A DNA stretch of 64,000 bases. Source: Owenia fusiformis. Its lineage: Eukaryota > Annelida > Polychaeta > Sabellida > Oweniidae. Both the position numbers and the translations under genes were made by a program. Position 1 is the first letter of the stretch; every line of letters starts with the position of its first letter. Below are positions 1 to 10,597 of the stretch, in pieces. The notes beneath the pieces are model-generated. The model was given only the letters and a program-made list of their open reading frames with translations, had not been told where the DNA came from and did not search any database. Location: NCBI GenBank assembly GCA_903813345.2, contig CAIIXF020000011.1:9706842-9770841 (forward strand), written 5' to 3'.

Positions 1-1697
1 ACACAGGATCAGTGGAGACTTGGAAAATGATACCGGATCAGTGGAGACTATGGTAAATGACACAGGGTCAGTGGAGACTATGGTAAATGACACAGGATCA
101 GTGGAGACTATGGTAAATGACACATGATCAGTGGAGACTATGGTTAATGACACAGGGTCAGTGGAGACTATGGTAAATGATACCGGATCAGTGGAGACTA
201 TGGTAAATGACACATGATCAGTGGAGACTATGGTAAATGACACCGGATCAGTGGAGACTATGGTAAATGACACAGGGTCAGTGGAGACTATGGTAAATGA
301 CACATGATCAGTGGAGACTATGGTTAATGACACAGGATCAGTGGAGACTTGGAAAATGATACCGGATCAGTGGAGACTATGGTAAATGTCACAGGATCAG
401 TGGAGACTATGGTAAATGACACAGGATCAGTGGAGACTATGGTAAATGACACAGGATCAGTGGAGACTATGGTAAATGACACCGGATCAGTGGAGACTAT
501 GGTAAATGACACAGGATCAGTGGAGACTATGGTAAATGACACAGGATCAGTGGAGACTATGGTAAATGACACAGGATCAGTGGAGACTATGGTAAATGAC
601 ACGGGATCAGTGGAGACTATGGTAAATGACATGGGATCAGTGGAGACTATGGTAAATGACACAGGATCAGTGGAGACTATGGTAAATGACACAGGATCAG
701 TGGAGACTATGGTAAATGACACCGGATCAGTGGAGACTATGGTAAATGATACCGGATCAGTGGAGACTATGGTAAATGACACCAGATCAGTGGAGACTAT
801 GGTAAATGATACCGGATCAGTGGAGACTATGGTAAATGACACCGGATCAGTGGAGACTATGGTAAATGACACCGGATCAGTGGAGACTATGGTAAATGAC
901 ACAGGATCAGTGGAGACTATGGTAAATGACACCGGATCAGTGGAGACTATGATAAATGACACGGGATCAGTGGAGACTATGGTAAATGACACAGGGTCAG
1001 TGGAGACTATGGTAAATGACACAGGGTCAGTGGAGACTATGGTAAATGACACAGGATCAGTGGAGACTATGGTAAATTACACCGGATCAGTGGAGACTAT
1101 GGTAAATGACACCGGATCAGTGGAGACTATGGTAAATGACACCGGATCAGTGGAGACTATGGTAAATGACACAGGATCAGTGGAGACTATGGTAAATGAC
1201 ACAGGGTCAGTGGAGACTATGGTAAATGACACAGGGTCAGTGGAGACTATGGTAAATGACACAGGATCAGTGGAGACTATGGTAAATGACACAGGATCAG
1301 TGGAGACTATGGTAAATGACACCGGATCAGTGGAGACTATGGTAAATGACACCGGATCAGTGGAGACTATGGTAAATGACACCGGATCAGTGGAGACTAT
1401 GGTAAATGACACAGGATCAGTGGAGACTATGGTAAATGATACCGGATCAGTGGAGACTATGGTAAATGGCACAGGATCAGTGGAGACTATGGTAAATGAC
1501 ACAGGATCAGTGGAGACTATGGTAAATGACACAGGATCAGTGGAGACTATGGTAAATGACACAAGATCAGTGGAGACTATGGTAAATGATACCGGATCAG
1601 TGGAGACTATGGTAAATGACACCGGATCAATGGAGACTATGGTAAATGACACCGGATCAATGGAGACTTGGAAAATGACACAAGATCAGTGGAGTGT
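1..1697. repeat. 30-bp minisatellite array
   Basis: About 56 head-to-tail units of 30 bp built on GTGGAGACTATGG followed by a variable block (CACAGGATCA, TACCGGATCA or CACATGATCA). The array runs off the left edge of the window. A 29-bp variant unit (GTGGAGACTTGGAAAATGA) occurs near 11, 342 and 1661. The CATGATCA/GGTTAATG pair recurs near 121 and 301, so blocks of several units have been copied together. Because 30 is a multiple of 3, both strands stay open for hundreds of codons with a ten-residue period. I read this as non-coding satellite in the intron upstream of the first visible TULP4 exon. Confidence 0.97.
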
Positions 1698-3037
1698 GAT
1701 TTGACTATTAAGTTGCCCCAATTCTTCTTGCTACACTTCATTACCTTCTTGCTTTGATTTTCAATTTTGAATCAGATACGATCTTAGCATGACATATGTT
1801 ACATGTATTCTGACAGTGACAAGGTCAAAGGATTATCTCTCATATCATGAGTGTAGTGAGTTCTTACAGTCAGTACTAAAAATGTTTGAAGAACATTTGA
1901 TTTAATAATACCGACTCAAATGACTTCTTGGACCTAATCATTTTTATAACAACAATCGACATAGCCGGCCATTCAACTCGGCTATTGTAAAATACAGGCA
2001 CCTTCAGCTTTGAGCAGGTGCTTTGCAAAAATAAATTTTCCAATTCGTCATTTCTCAAAAGCTCATGTATAGTTAGAAGTTTTGTCAATTGACACACACA
2101 CCATTAGGATGTTCAACCATTGGTCTGTCAATCAATCCTTCAACATCAATGATATAAATTAAAACTTCTATTTGGAAAAAATAACCAAAAGTTCAGTTCC
2201 GTTCTGTTATTCTCAATGTCTTTAATTTATATTTTAAATTGAATATATAGTACTGAATATATGATACATAAATAAGTAATAACGTATTTTTATTGTTTCG
2301 TTCAATTAGCAACTGGACGGATCACCTGTTCATTTTGTTACCTTGTCATATTAATAAAAAAAAATGCACATTCATTTTATGGTCATAATATCTATTTTAG
2401 ATATCATAACCATTTCCCAAGTTCTTATGATGTTTATGTTGCCACAAGAAGTTTGACATATTGTTGTTATTGTCTCCAACTTTTTGTGGATGTTGTTTGG
2501 TGGTTGGTGTTTGGCATTCAGCTGTTGGCCTCTGTAACATATGTCAGGTGGTGACATTTTGCTAATGTAAATATCTTGTTAGAAATTTTGATTTCAATAG
2601 CCATGATCTCTGACACTCAAAGTTTGGAACATTGGATTGCTTAAAGTGATTGAATTCTTTAACAACTGTTTGTCATATCTGTCTAGGATACAAAATATGT
2701 TGCAAGAAAGTAACCATCACTTATTAATGCATGAAATAAAAGCATAAGTGATGTTAATTTGTCTCATTCCAGTCATTATACATTTAAAACAGCACAACAC
2801 ACTTTTCTATATGGGAAATGTTGGATGATAAATGTCATTTTTCAGTTATTCATTAGATTCTATTTCTAACTATGCATGGCTATTAGGTAATCTTTTTATT
2901 GCTAATAAATCATTTTTCCTGTGATTTCCAAGCCTTCATTTAGGTATAACTTGATCTGTATCTCCTTTGATCAATTTTCATCACATGTAAGGACGTGCTT
3001 TCAACTATAAAGTGATGTTTTCAGTGTAATTTTATCA
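1698..3037. other. intron stretch, nothing recognised
   Basis: AT-rich sequence between the 30-bp minisatellite and a Helentron-like 5' end. I looked for a TULP4 exon ending just before the VVIVRW segment and saw none. Short ORFs here have no recognisable domains. Confidence 0.6.
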
Positions 3038-3486
3038 TCCCACTGAACAAAGTTTGAGTGGGATATAGAAAAGCTGTCCGTTCATCTGTTCATTCTTCCA
3101 TTCGTTCATTCATCTGTCCGGGTGATAAATCAAACACTGTTTGACAGATTTGAGTCTAATTTCATAGATTAATGCCTTAGGGGGGGGGGGGGGGGTGTAG
3201 GACCTCTGCTTGAGAAGGAATTTTATATATGGCCACTTAATTCAAAACGGCCACCATTTTTCATAAAAAATATAATCTTTGATAACTCAAATACTACTTG
3301 TATTTGACGGAATTGGTTTACATTTTATATGCCGTTGCCTAGGGCCAAAGGAGCTTTGCTCAAGAAGAGATTTTCTTGATTGCTCAAATACCAGTCAACA
3401 GATTTGGTCCAAATGTTATATGGTAATGCCTACGGGCAAAGGAGCTCTGCTCTATATGGAATTTTCAAGATGGCAGCTGAATTTCA
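3038..3486 (+). mobile_element. Helentron-like element, 5' part
   Basis: Begins TCCCACTGAACAAAG followed by GGGATATAG, a degenerate CATC/TTCATTC tract and a cassette reading 'sequence that ends in CAAAATGG...GATAACTCAAATAC'. It is the same family as 26413-27281 and 37083-38601. A run of 16 G lies at 3180-3195. The cassette stops where the 33-bp minisatellite begins, so the 3' end with its hairpin is missing here. The base before the element is not the T seen in sister copies. Confidence 0.6.
3180..3195. repeat. poly-G tract (16 nt)
   Basis: Uninterrupted run of 16 G inside the first Helentron-like copy. Its true length is likely polymorphic and prone to sequencing error. Confidence 0.9.
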
Positions 3487-5740
3487 AAATAAGACCCAAG
3501 CCATGCACTAAGCATTTAGCAACAAGACCCAAGCCATGCACTAAGCATTAAGCAATAAGACCCAAGCCATGCACTAAGCATTAAGCAACAAGACCCAAGC
3601 CATGCACTAAGCGTTTAGCCCTACACCAATCATTAAACAATAAGACCCCAGCCCTGCACCAATCATTAATCAATAAGACCCCAGCCCTACACCAATCATT
3701 AATCAATAAGACCCCAGCCCTACACCAATCATTAAACAATAAGACCCCAGCCCTGCACCAATCATTAAGCAATAAGACCCTGGCCCTGCACTAAGCATTA
3801 AGCAACAAGACCCAAGCTCTGAACTAAGTATTAAGTAATAAGACCCCAGCCATGCATTAAGCAATAAGACCCTGGCCCTGCACTAAGCATTAAGCAACAA
3901 GACCCAAGCTCTGAACTAAGCATTGAGTAATAAGACCCCAGCCATGCATTAAGCAATAAGACCCTGGCCCTGCACTAAGCATTAAGCAACAAGACCCAAG
4001 CCCTGCACTAAGCATTAAGCAATAAGACCCAAGCCATGCACTAAGCATTAAGCAACAAGACCCAAGCCATGCACTAAGCATTTAGCAACAAGACCCAAGC
4101 CATGCACTAAGCATTAAGCAACAAGACCCTAGCCATGCATCAACCAATCAGACCCTAGCCCTGCATTAAGCAATAAGACCCCAGCCTTACACCAATCATT
4201 AAGCAATAAGACCCCAGCCCTGCACCAATATTAAGCAATAAGACCCCAGCCCTGTACCAATCATTAAGCAATAAGGCCCCAGCCCTGTACCAATTAAACA
4301 ATAAGACTCCAGCCCTGCACCAATCATTAAGCAATAAGACTCCAGCCCTGCACCAATCATTAAACAATAAGACCCCAGCCCTGCACCAATCATTAAGGAA
4401 TAAGACCCCAGCCCTGTACCAATCATTAAGCAATAAGACCCCAGCCCTGTACCAATCATTAAACAATAAGACTCCAGCCCTGCACCAATCATTAAGCAAT
4501 AAGACCCCAGCCTTACACCAATCATTAAGCAATAAGACCCCAGCCCTGTACCAATCATTAAGCAATAAGACCCCAGCCCTGTACCAATCATTAAACAATA
4601 AGACTCCAGCCCTGCACCAATCATTAAGCAATAAGACCCCAGCCTTACACCAATCATTAAGCAATAAGACCCCAGCCCTGCACCAATCATTAAGCAATAA
4701 GACCCCAGCCCTGCACCAATCATTAAGCAATAAGACTCCAGCCCTGCACCAATCATTAAGCAATAAGACCCCAGCCCTGTACCAATCATTAAGCAATAAG
4801 ACCCCAGCCCTGTACCAATCATTAGGCAATAAGACTCCAGCCCTGCACCAATCATTAAACAATAAGACCCCAGCCCTGCACCAATCATTAAGCAATAAGA
4901 CTCCAGCCCTGCACCAATCATTAAGCAATAATACCCCAGCCCTGTACCAATCATTAAGCAATAAGACCCCAGCCCTGTACCAATCATTAAGCAATAAGAC
5001 AAGACCCCAGCCCTGCACCAATCATTAAGCAATAAGACCCCAGCCCTGTACCAATCATTAAGCAATAAGACAAGACCCCAGCCCTGCACCAATCATTAAG
5101 CAATATGACCCCAGCCCTGTACCAATCATTAAGCAATAAGACAAGACCCCAGCCCTGTACCAATCATTAAGCAATAAGACTCCAGCCCTGCACCAATCAT
5201 TAAGCAATAAGACTCCAGCCCTGCACCAATCATTAAGCAATAATACCCCAGTCCTGCACCAATCATTAAGCAATAAGACCCCAGCCCTGCACCAATCATT
5301 AAGCAATAAGACCCCAGTCCTGCACCAATCATGAAGCAATAAGACCCCAGCCCTGTACCAATCATTAAGCAATAAGACCCCAGCCCTGCACCAATCATTA
5401 AGCTATAAGACCCCAGCCCTACACCAATCATTAAACAATAAGACCCCAGCCCTGCACCAATCATTAATCAATAAGACCCCAGCCCTACACCAATCATTAA
5501 AAACAATAAGACCCCAGCCCTGCACCAATCATTAAGCAATAAGACCCTGGCCCTGCACTAAGCATTAAGCAATAAGACCCCAGCCCTGCACCAATCATTA
5601 AGCAACAAGACCCAAGCTCTGAACTAAGCATTAAGTAATAAGACCCCAGCCATGCATTAAGCAATAAGACCCAAGCCCTGCATTAAGCATTAAGTAATAA
5701 GACCCCACCCATGCATTAAGCAATAAGACCCCAGTCCTCA
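3487..5740. repeat. 33-bp minisatellite array
   Basis: About 68 units of 33 bp with core AATAAGACCCCAGCCCTG followed by CACCAATCATTAAGC. Outer units carry a second variant (CCAAGCCATGCACTAAGCAT) at both margins, 3487-3610 and 3780-4150, and again at 5600-5730, while the centre is the CACCAATCATT type. This is the usual picture of homogenised centre and diverged edges. Units with an extra AGACA occur near 4995, 5068 and 5140. Minus-strand ORFs with an 11-residue period (LLLNDWCRAGV) are a consequence of the period being divisible by three. Confidence 0.97.
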
Positions 5741-6540
5741 TTTTTTATAACACTTACATCATGTGGCTATAGTACTCTGATACTTGCTTATTACTGCATA
5801 ATGACAAGTGAGCTTACAACCAAATAAGTACAAAACAGATATATTCCTTCAGGAATCAAACCCGTGACCTGACGCACCTGAGACGACGATTCTGCCAACA
5901 GGTCAATTAAGATTACGGAAGAAATGAGACAGTCAAGTCGCACACATTTGGGAAAACCTTGAAATATTTTGTATTGCACGAAATGTTCAATACATACACA
6001 CCTTCAATACAAATAAACCCTTCTAATCCGAAAATGTAAACACTTTGGTCAACGTAGCTATTTTTATTGTGTCCCTTTAATGCATACATTTGCATGCAGA
6101 ATATCAGCTCATATCCCCATTATAATCAATTGTTAAAGGATTTAATTTAGCTAAGTGAAATTTTGTTTCAAAATGGCCTCCATTTTTCTGCTGAGTGAGC
6201 TGTATAAATGGTTGATCCGTTGAGTTTGAGGTTCTTTCCGAAAAGAAATTTTGAAATATCTAAATCCAGACAAGCAATGCACCAACCTCAACATAATTAT
6301 CCCAACGAAGTTCAGTAAGGATATAGTGAAGCCATCCATCAGTCAATCCGGAAGATAACGCGAGTACTAGTAGAAGAATATTCTTCATATTTGCTGGAAA
6401 GATGTATATTGGTGAATAGTTTTACACAAATTTTTTTTTTCAAGATGGCCGCCGCTTTAGAAATTTTTTGTTCAATTTAAGGCCAGAACAAACTTCGAAT
6501 TTTTCTAAGATTTTCATTATTTCTGTAACAGATTCTTCAT
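5741..6540. other. intron stretch with degenerate dispersed repeat
   Basis: From about 6300 a degraded copy of the Helentron-like 5' end is visible (TATCCCAACGAAGTTCAG, then GGATATAGTGAAGCCATCC), followed by a short cassette with AAGATGGCCGCC near 6443. No gene was seen. Confidence 0.5.
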
Positions 6541-6547
6541 TTTTAAG

Positions 6548-7178
6548 TTTTTTTTTTTTTTATAAAAATATTTATTCAAAAACATAAACGCAAAATACAT
6601 AAACACAAACAATACTTAAGTCAATAAAACTATGCACAAACGGAAATATACATATATCCTGGATTAGAATTTATACATTAGTAAAATAGGATTTTCACAG
6701 CATTATATACTCTATCAAAATTTTGATCCTTATACAATAGTAAAAGTCCAGAAAATCCATTCAATCTTAGTAAGCAGCAAAGGCATTTATAATTTTCTTA
6801 AAATCATGAGCAATATTTACTTTTCCTTGCAGTTTAAAAATGTGTTCATAAATATTTAATTTTAATTAATATTCATTTTTAAGTGTAACTGTGACATAAT
6901 CAGCTTACTGACATGCTTTTATTTCCTGATCACGAATTGTAACACCCTGAACATTTGTATTTTGTTTCACTGCAAGGCAGAGAATCTCAATGACAATTAC
7001 AAAAAGTAATCCTGACAGGGGGTCACCTTGTCTCACTCCTCTGTGTACTCTAAAAAAGCTAGAGGACTCGCCATTATTAATGACACAACTGTTTGAATTT
7101 TTGAAAAAAATTAATGAACATATTGCTAAATCCTAAGGCTTCCAATGTTTTTTCAATAAAATTCCATTTGACAGAATT
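6548..7178 (-). pseudogene. LINE reverse transcriptase relic
   Basis: Read on the minus strand this gives a broken RT core: a KWNFIEKTLEALGF segment (cf. the WDF...L...GF region of non-LTR RTs), then SCVINNGESS, then RGVRQGDPLSGLLF, the hallmark of LINE RT domain 4-5, at about 7010-7060. The catalytic FADD position reads stop-ADYV near 6900. A frame change lies near 7105 in a run of A. The minus-strand 3' end has an AATAAA-like signal and a poly-A (poly-T at 6548-6561 on +). The region between the RT motif and the tail is far too short for a full ORF2, so the copy is internally deleted. It is dead and intronic. Confidence 0.85.
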
Positions 7179-7179
7179 T

Positions 7180-7950
7180 ACTTTAGGTGGGTATTTTGCA
7201 CTCTAGCAGCCATCTTGGAAGTTTTTAGATAAATCTTGTTATCGCGATTTCAGGAAAACCACTAAACAGATTTGCTTCAAATTTTCACACATGTTACATG
7301 GTAAGAAGTTCTAAGAATTGGTGGCCATTTTCGGTGGCCATCTTGCATTCAGGCGGCTACTGGAATTTATGAGATAATAGTACGAAACAAAAAGTTAAAA
7401 AAGACCTTAGTTAAGCTTTAATGTCTTGTTTGAGAACCCCTATTCTAACTTTTGAAATTGGATTCTAGTAATATTTCTTTTTAACTTGTACAAAATTGAT
7501 GAGAATAGGCAAATATTATATACAAAAGCCTGTGAAATTTTACCTAATTTGGATTTACAAAGTGAAAATTTATTAGTCAATCTTATTTCTAGTGAAAATG
7601 TAACCTTGCAAAGACATATTGGCAAATTCATTTACCATTCATTTAAGAATTAAGCATAGTCATAATGCATTGTATGTGCACCACACTATTATCGTTACCT
7701 TATATATTTTTAAATATTTTTGTATTTTTAGTTTAGTTAGTGTTAAGGATTTACTTCAAATTGTCACACATGGTACATGGTAAGATATTATTCACCCTCT
7801 GCCTTGTCTAGAGTACATACAAAATCAATGAAGTCACATTTTAATGTAAGCTTAGACTCGAGTAAGCTGTTAACACATTTAGGCTACCAAAGAATATATG
7901 AGTTGATGAGACACTGTAAAAAATCATTTTCAAGTTCTCAGATCTCTTGA
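7180..7950. other. intron stretch with dispersed-repeat cassettes
   Basis: Contains cassettes with TTCACACATGTTACATGGTA near 7285 and CACACATGGTACATGG near 7767. The same motif recurs around 42350-42530, so this is a dispersed family. No gene was recognised. Confidence 0.5.
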
Positions 7951-8765
7951 TTTTTCAAATTGATTTTCTGGATTAAAATTAAGATATATCTAATCACCAA
8001 ACATCTACTGAGGTCTAAAAAAGTAAAATTTACAAGGTCAAAGGTCAAGGTCATCAAACCAAACCACAAACAGTGTTTTCTAAGTTTCTCAAAATTGGTG
8101 ACTACAAATCGATATTTTTGGATTAAAGTCAGGATATAAATTCTTCTTAAGGTTCTTCACATTAGCAATTGACTATCTATTAAAATTTGCACCAGTTATG
8201 AGATATTAGAACTCAAAAATTGAAAAAAGGTCAAATTTCGAAATTTTTCAAGACCACCAAACTTTCTTTTAAAAATCATCGACAAGTTCTCAGGAATGCA
8301 AATCTGACCTTAGTTTTGACATTGACCTTTAGTTGACCTTCAGTGACCTTCGAAAGGTAAAAAAATGTTGATTTTTCAAATTGATTTTCTAGATACAAAT
8401 TTAGAAATCACAAAAGACCTACTGAGATCTATAAAAGTAAAATTTGCAAGATCAAAGGTCAAGGTCATCAACTAAATCACAAATTGTGTTATCTAAGTTT
8501 CTCAAAGTTCGAGACTACAAATCAATATTTGTTGATTTAAAGTCTGGATATATATTCCTCTCAAGGTTCTACACATATTAGCAATTGATTATTTGTTAAA
8601 ATTTTGCACCAGTTTGAGATATAAGAGTTCAAAAACAGAAAAAGGTCAAATTGCGAAATTTTTCAAGACCAAATTTTTACTTGCTTCAAATTGAAAACAT
8701 CATGTACGGGTAGTTCATATATGATCTTAGATTTGAGGATTCACCTTCGACTGACCTTCAAATTG
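7950..8765. repeat. Diverged tandem duplication (~420 bp period)
   Basis: The segment from about 7957 (TCAAATTGATTTTCT..., then TCTACTGAGGTCT, then AAAATTTACAAGGTCA) recurs from about 8378 with roughly 80% similarity and the same order of sub-motifs, including 'GGATATATATTC...AAGGTTCT.CACAT.TTAGCAATTGA'. Both halves end with AAATT.CGAAATTTTTCAAGACCA. It lies directly upstream of a TULP4 exon. Confidence 0.75.
8035..8053 (+). promoter_or_regulatory. Nuclear-receptor half-site cluster (candidate)
   Basis: AGGTCAAAGGTCAAGGTCA contains a perfect DR1 (two AGGTCA with one spacer) followed by a TCAAGGTCA extended half-site. A second imperfect version is at about 8451-8469 in the tandem copy, and four TGACCT half-sites occur at 8305-8349. 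Function is only a motif-based guess, because the block is part of a repeat. Confidence 0.25.
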
Positions 8766-8865
8766 TCAACTAATCCTCTATAAGATTGCTTGCAATCTTA
8801 AACCTCTAGATATTAATCTTTGTTTTTGAAAATATAATTAGATGATTTGTGCCATGTATTTCCAG

Positions 8866-8994
8866 GTTGTGATTGTACGATGGAATGAGCCATACCAGAA
8901 ACTTGCAACGTGTGATGCAAATGGGATTATTTATGTTTGGATAAAGCATGAAGGAAGGTGGTCGATAGAACTGGTCAATGACAGGAACATTCAG
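8866..8994 (+). CDS. TULP4: TULP4 coding exon (WD40 region), 43 codons
   Basis: Bounded by a 3' splice site (TTTCCAG, AG at 8864-8865) and a 5' splice site (CAG|GTAATT, GT at 8995). It is read in phase 0 at both ends. The product starts VVIVRWNEPYQKLATCD and ends GRWSIELVNDRNIQ. It matches the WD40 segment of animal tubby-like protein 4, where vertebrates have RWNEPYQKLATCDADG and GRWSVELVNDR. The family protein has an N-terminal WD40 domain, a SOCS box that recruits elongin-cullin E3 ligase partners, and a C-terminal tubby domain; a substrate-receptor role is proposed from family knowledge. The next exon, at 28689, continues the frame exactly. WDR35 has a similar sentence but differs at the WNEPYQKLATCD/ELVNDR positions, so TULP4 is preferred. 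Confidence 0.94.
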
Positions 8995-9239
8995 GTAATT
9001 TACAACCAGAGAATTTCTTAAGAATGGATAAATTGGAGAAGAATGATACGTTCTTGAATATGCCATTTCTTTAGCTTCTTTATTTGATCTTTTCCATTTT
9101 GTGTTTGATATTTAATTTTTCTTGCTTGAATTTTCACTTTTCAATTCAAACTTTCAAATTTTTGTTCATTTTTTCAATTCTATGCTTGATAATTCATATT
9201 TTTGCTTGATATTATATTGATATTTCAAATGAGCAATTA

Positions 9240-9385
9240 CACGTCTCATTGATGTTTGAATCAAAAGACAAGTCTCGCTTTGGAGAAAAGTCTACTGGGC
9301 TAATAATGTTTTTTTCATGAAAAATATAGAATTAACACCCAAATTAAATTATGAATATTCAAAAGAAAACATTTAAATCTATAAT
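9240..9385 (+). mobile_element. MITE fragment, relative of 48821-49215
   Basis: AAAAGACAAGTCTCGCTTTGG at about 9260, then GTCTACTGGGCTAAT, TTTCATGAAAAATATAGA and a stretch ending ATGAATATTCAAAAGAAAAC. These follow the same order as in the complete element at 48821-49215. The right inverted repeat is absent. Confidence 0.7.
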
Positions 9386-9386
9386 A

Positions 9387-9513
9387 CCGTATTATCTCTA
9401 ATAGACGCACACACTCCAATAAACGCACATCCGACTTTTCCAAGAAAGACTGGCAACTTGAAAAACAAAAATCAAGAAAAATACAATTTATTCCAGCGGG
9501 CGATAATAGGGTT
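9387..9513. mobile_element. Short TIR element, relative of 40098-40588
   Basis: Starts CCGTATTATCTCTAATAGACGC and ends GGCGATAATAGGG, giving imperfect inverted ends. Its left end aligns with CCGTATTATCTCCTATTGGC of the larger copy at 40098. It is about 127 bp, so strongly internally deleted. Confidence 0.6.
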
Positions 9514-10070
9514 AATATTGAATAATTCACTTACCGCTATCGATAGAGCCATTTTTGTACATAATGCTGTTACAGACGTGTCTCCTGAATATCAAGAACT
9601 ATAACTACATTCATGATAACCTTAAAGTGATGAGTTAAAAGCTATAATAAACGTCAATTATGACCTGTCACCATTACAAACACTCGCAGTGCATTATGGG
9701 GAGTTCCGATCTTTAAACATATCTTTTGCCTTTTCCCACAAACAAATATTCAATCATTTATAAACATTTAGGAGTATTATGTGGATATAAAACATATTTT
9801 CATTGACTATGAAGACCATTCAGATACAAGAAGCCTTTAGATTTTAACTCGGGTATCGGCATCAATTTTAAAAATGGCGTCTGCTCGGATCGATTGGAGT
9901 GGATGTTTATCATCAACATTGATGCATATTATGTCAACTAACCCATGGAAACACATCCAGCAGATTGATAAATGCATGAGGAAAACATTGAGGTATGATA
10001 ATATGTTATCTAGTTGGAGTGAGTCTAGTCGCAAAATATTGTAGGAGAAAATCAGGAGAAAATACATCAA
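9514..10070. other. intron stretch, nothing recognised
   Basis: No recognisable domain or splice-bounded ORF. Slightly more CpG than the surroundings near 9660-9900, but no coding exon could be supported. Confidence 0.4.
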
Positions 10071-10175
10071 ACCTACATCATTGTCTTTGCTTCAAATCGG
10101 TTAAATAGTTACATTGTACATCTAAAGTGTACTCCGGTATATTTTGTCACTGTACCTTGTCGATGGTTAGGCGTG
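10071..10175 (+). repeat. Fragment of the 59577-60879 inverted-repeat arm
   Basis: Runs from CATTGTCTTTGCTTCAAATC to ACCTTGTCGATGGTTAGGCG. It is nearly the same as 60778-60879 (+) and the reverse complement of 59577-59680. Only one arm is present here. Confidence 0.85.
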
Positions 10176-10229
10176 TTGTCTTCTTGTCTCAGGAGGGAGT
10201 CAGTTTAAGTTGTTGAGAACTTTGGTAGT

Positions 10230-10594
10230 AGTCGTTCCATGTAAACACCCAGAGCAGCAAAGTGCTGCCTGGTAATAAAATTTAACAAGTCTACCAAGGA
10301 GTTTTTTTAAAATAATCTGTGATAAAGAAGTGTACCATAGTCGAACTGAGGAAGTATATATGAGTTAAAAATTGTCTCTAGATACTTTGAATTTAACTTG
10401 TGCTTTAGTTTTATTAGTGGATTTAACATTTGGTTGACCTTTTCAAATATATCTTCAATGTGGATTGAGTTTTCAAGGTAAGAGTCAAAGTGAAAGCCCA
10501 GGTGTTTATGGGAGTTTTCTCTTTTAATCAATTTGTCATTTAAGAGGGAAATGTTGATATTTGGATTTCTAGTTCTGTTGCTATGGAAAATCAT
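10230..10594 (-). pseudogene. LINE RT C-terminal fragment
   Basis: Minus-strand ORF of 95 codons, from MIFHSNRT to the end LLYHRLF. It contains SHKHLGFHFDSYLENSIHI, then KHKLNSKYLETIF, then ILPQFDYGTLLY. This is the well-known RT thumb/connection pattern of CR1/Jockey-type non-LTR elements (HKHLGI.LD, then P..DYG). Catalytic RT motifs are missing upstream and the ORF is truncated, so it is a dead copy. A Helentron-like element abuts its 5' side at about 10595. Confidence 0.85.
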
Positions 10595-10597
10595 CTA

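Noticed and set aside
349-1704. 451-codon repetitive ORF (VETMVNDTGS period)
   Set aside because: It is a translation of the 30-bp minisatellite; the opposite strand is equally open, and no promoter, splice site or unique domain supports a protein.
4155-5464. Overlapping minus-strand ORFs with LLLNDWCRAGV period
   Set aside because: Product of the 33-bp period; several frames are open at once and indel units shift between them.
8866-8994. Assignment of the exon to WDR35/IFT121
   Set aside because: WDR35 has a similar VTWNEQYQKL segment, but the RWNEPYQKLATCD, ELVNDR, YRDGFVLVGSV and PDDQ series fits TULP4 at every exon.
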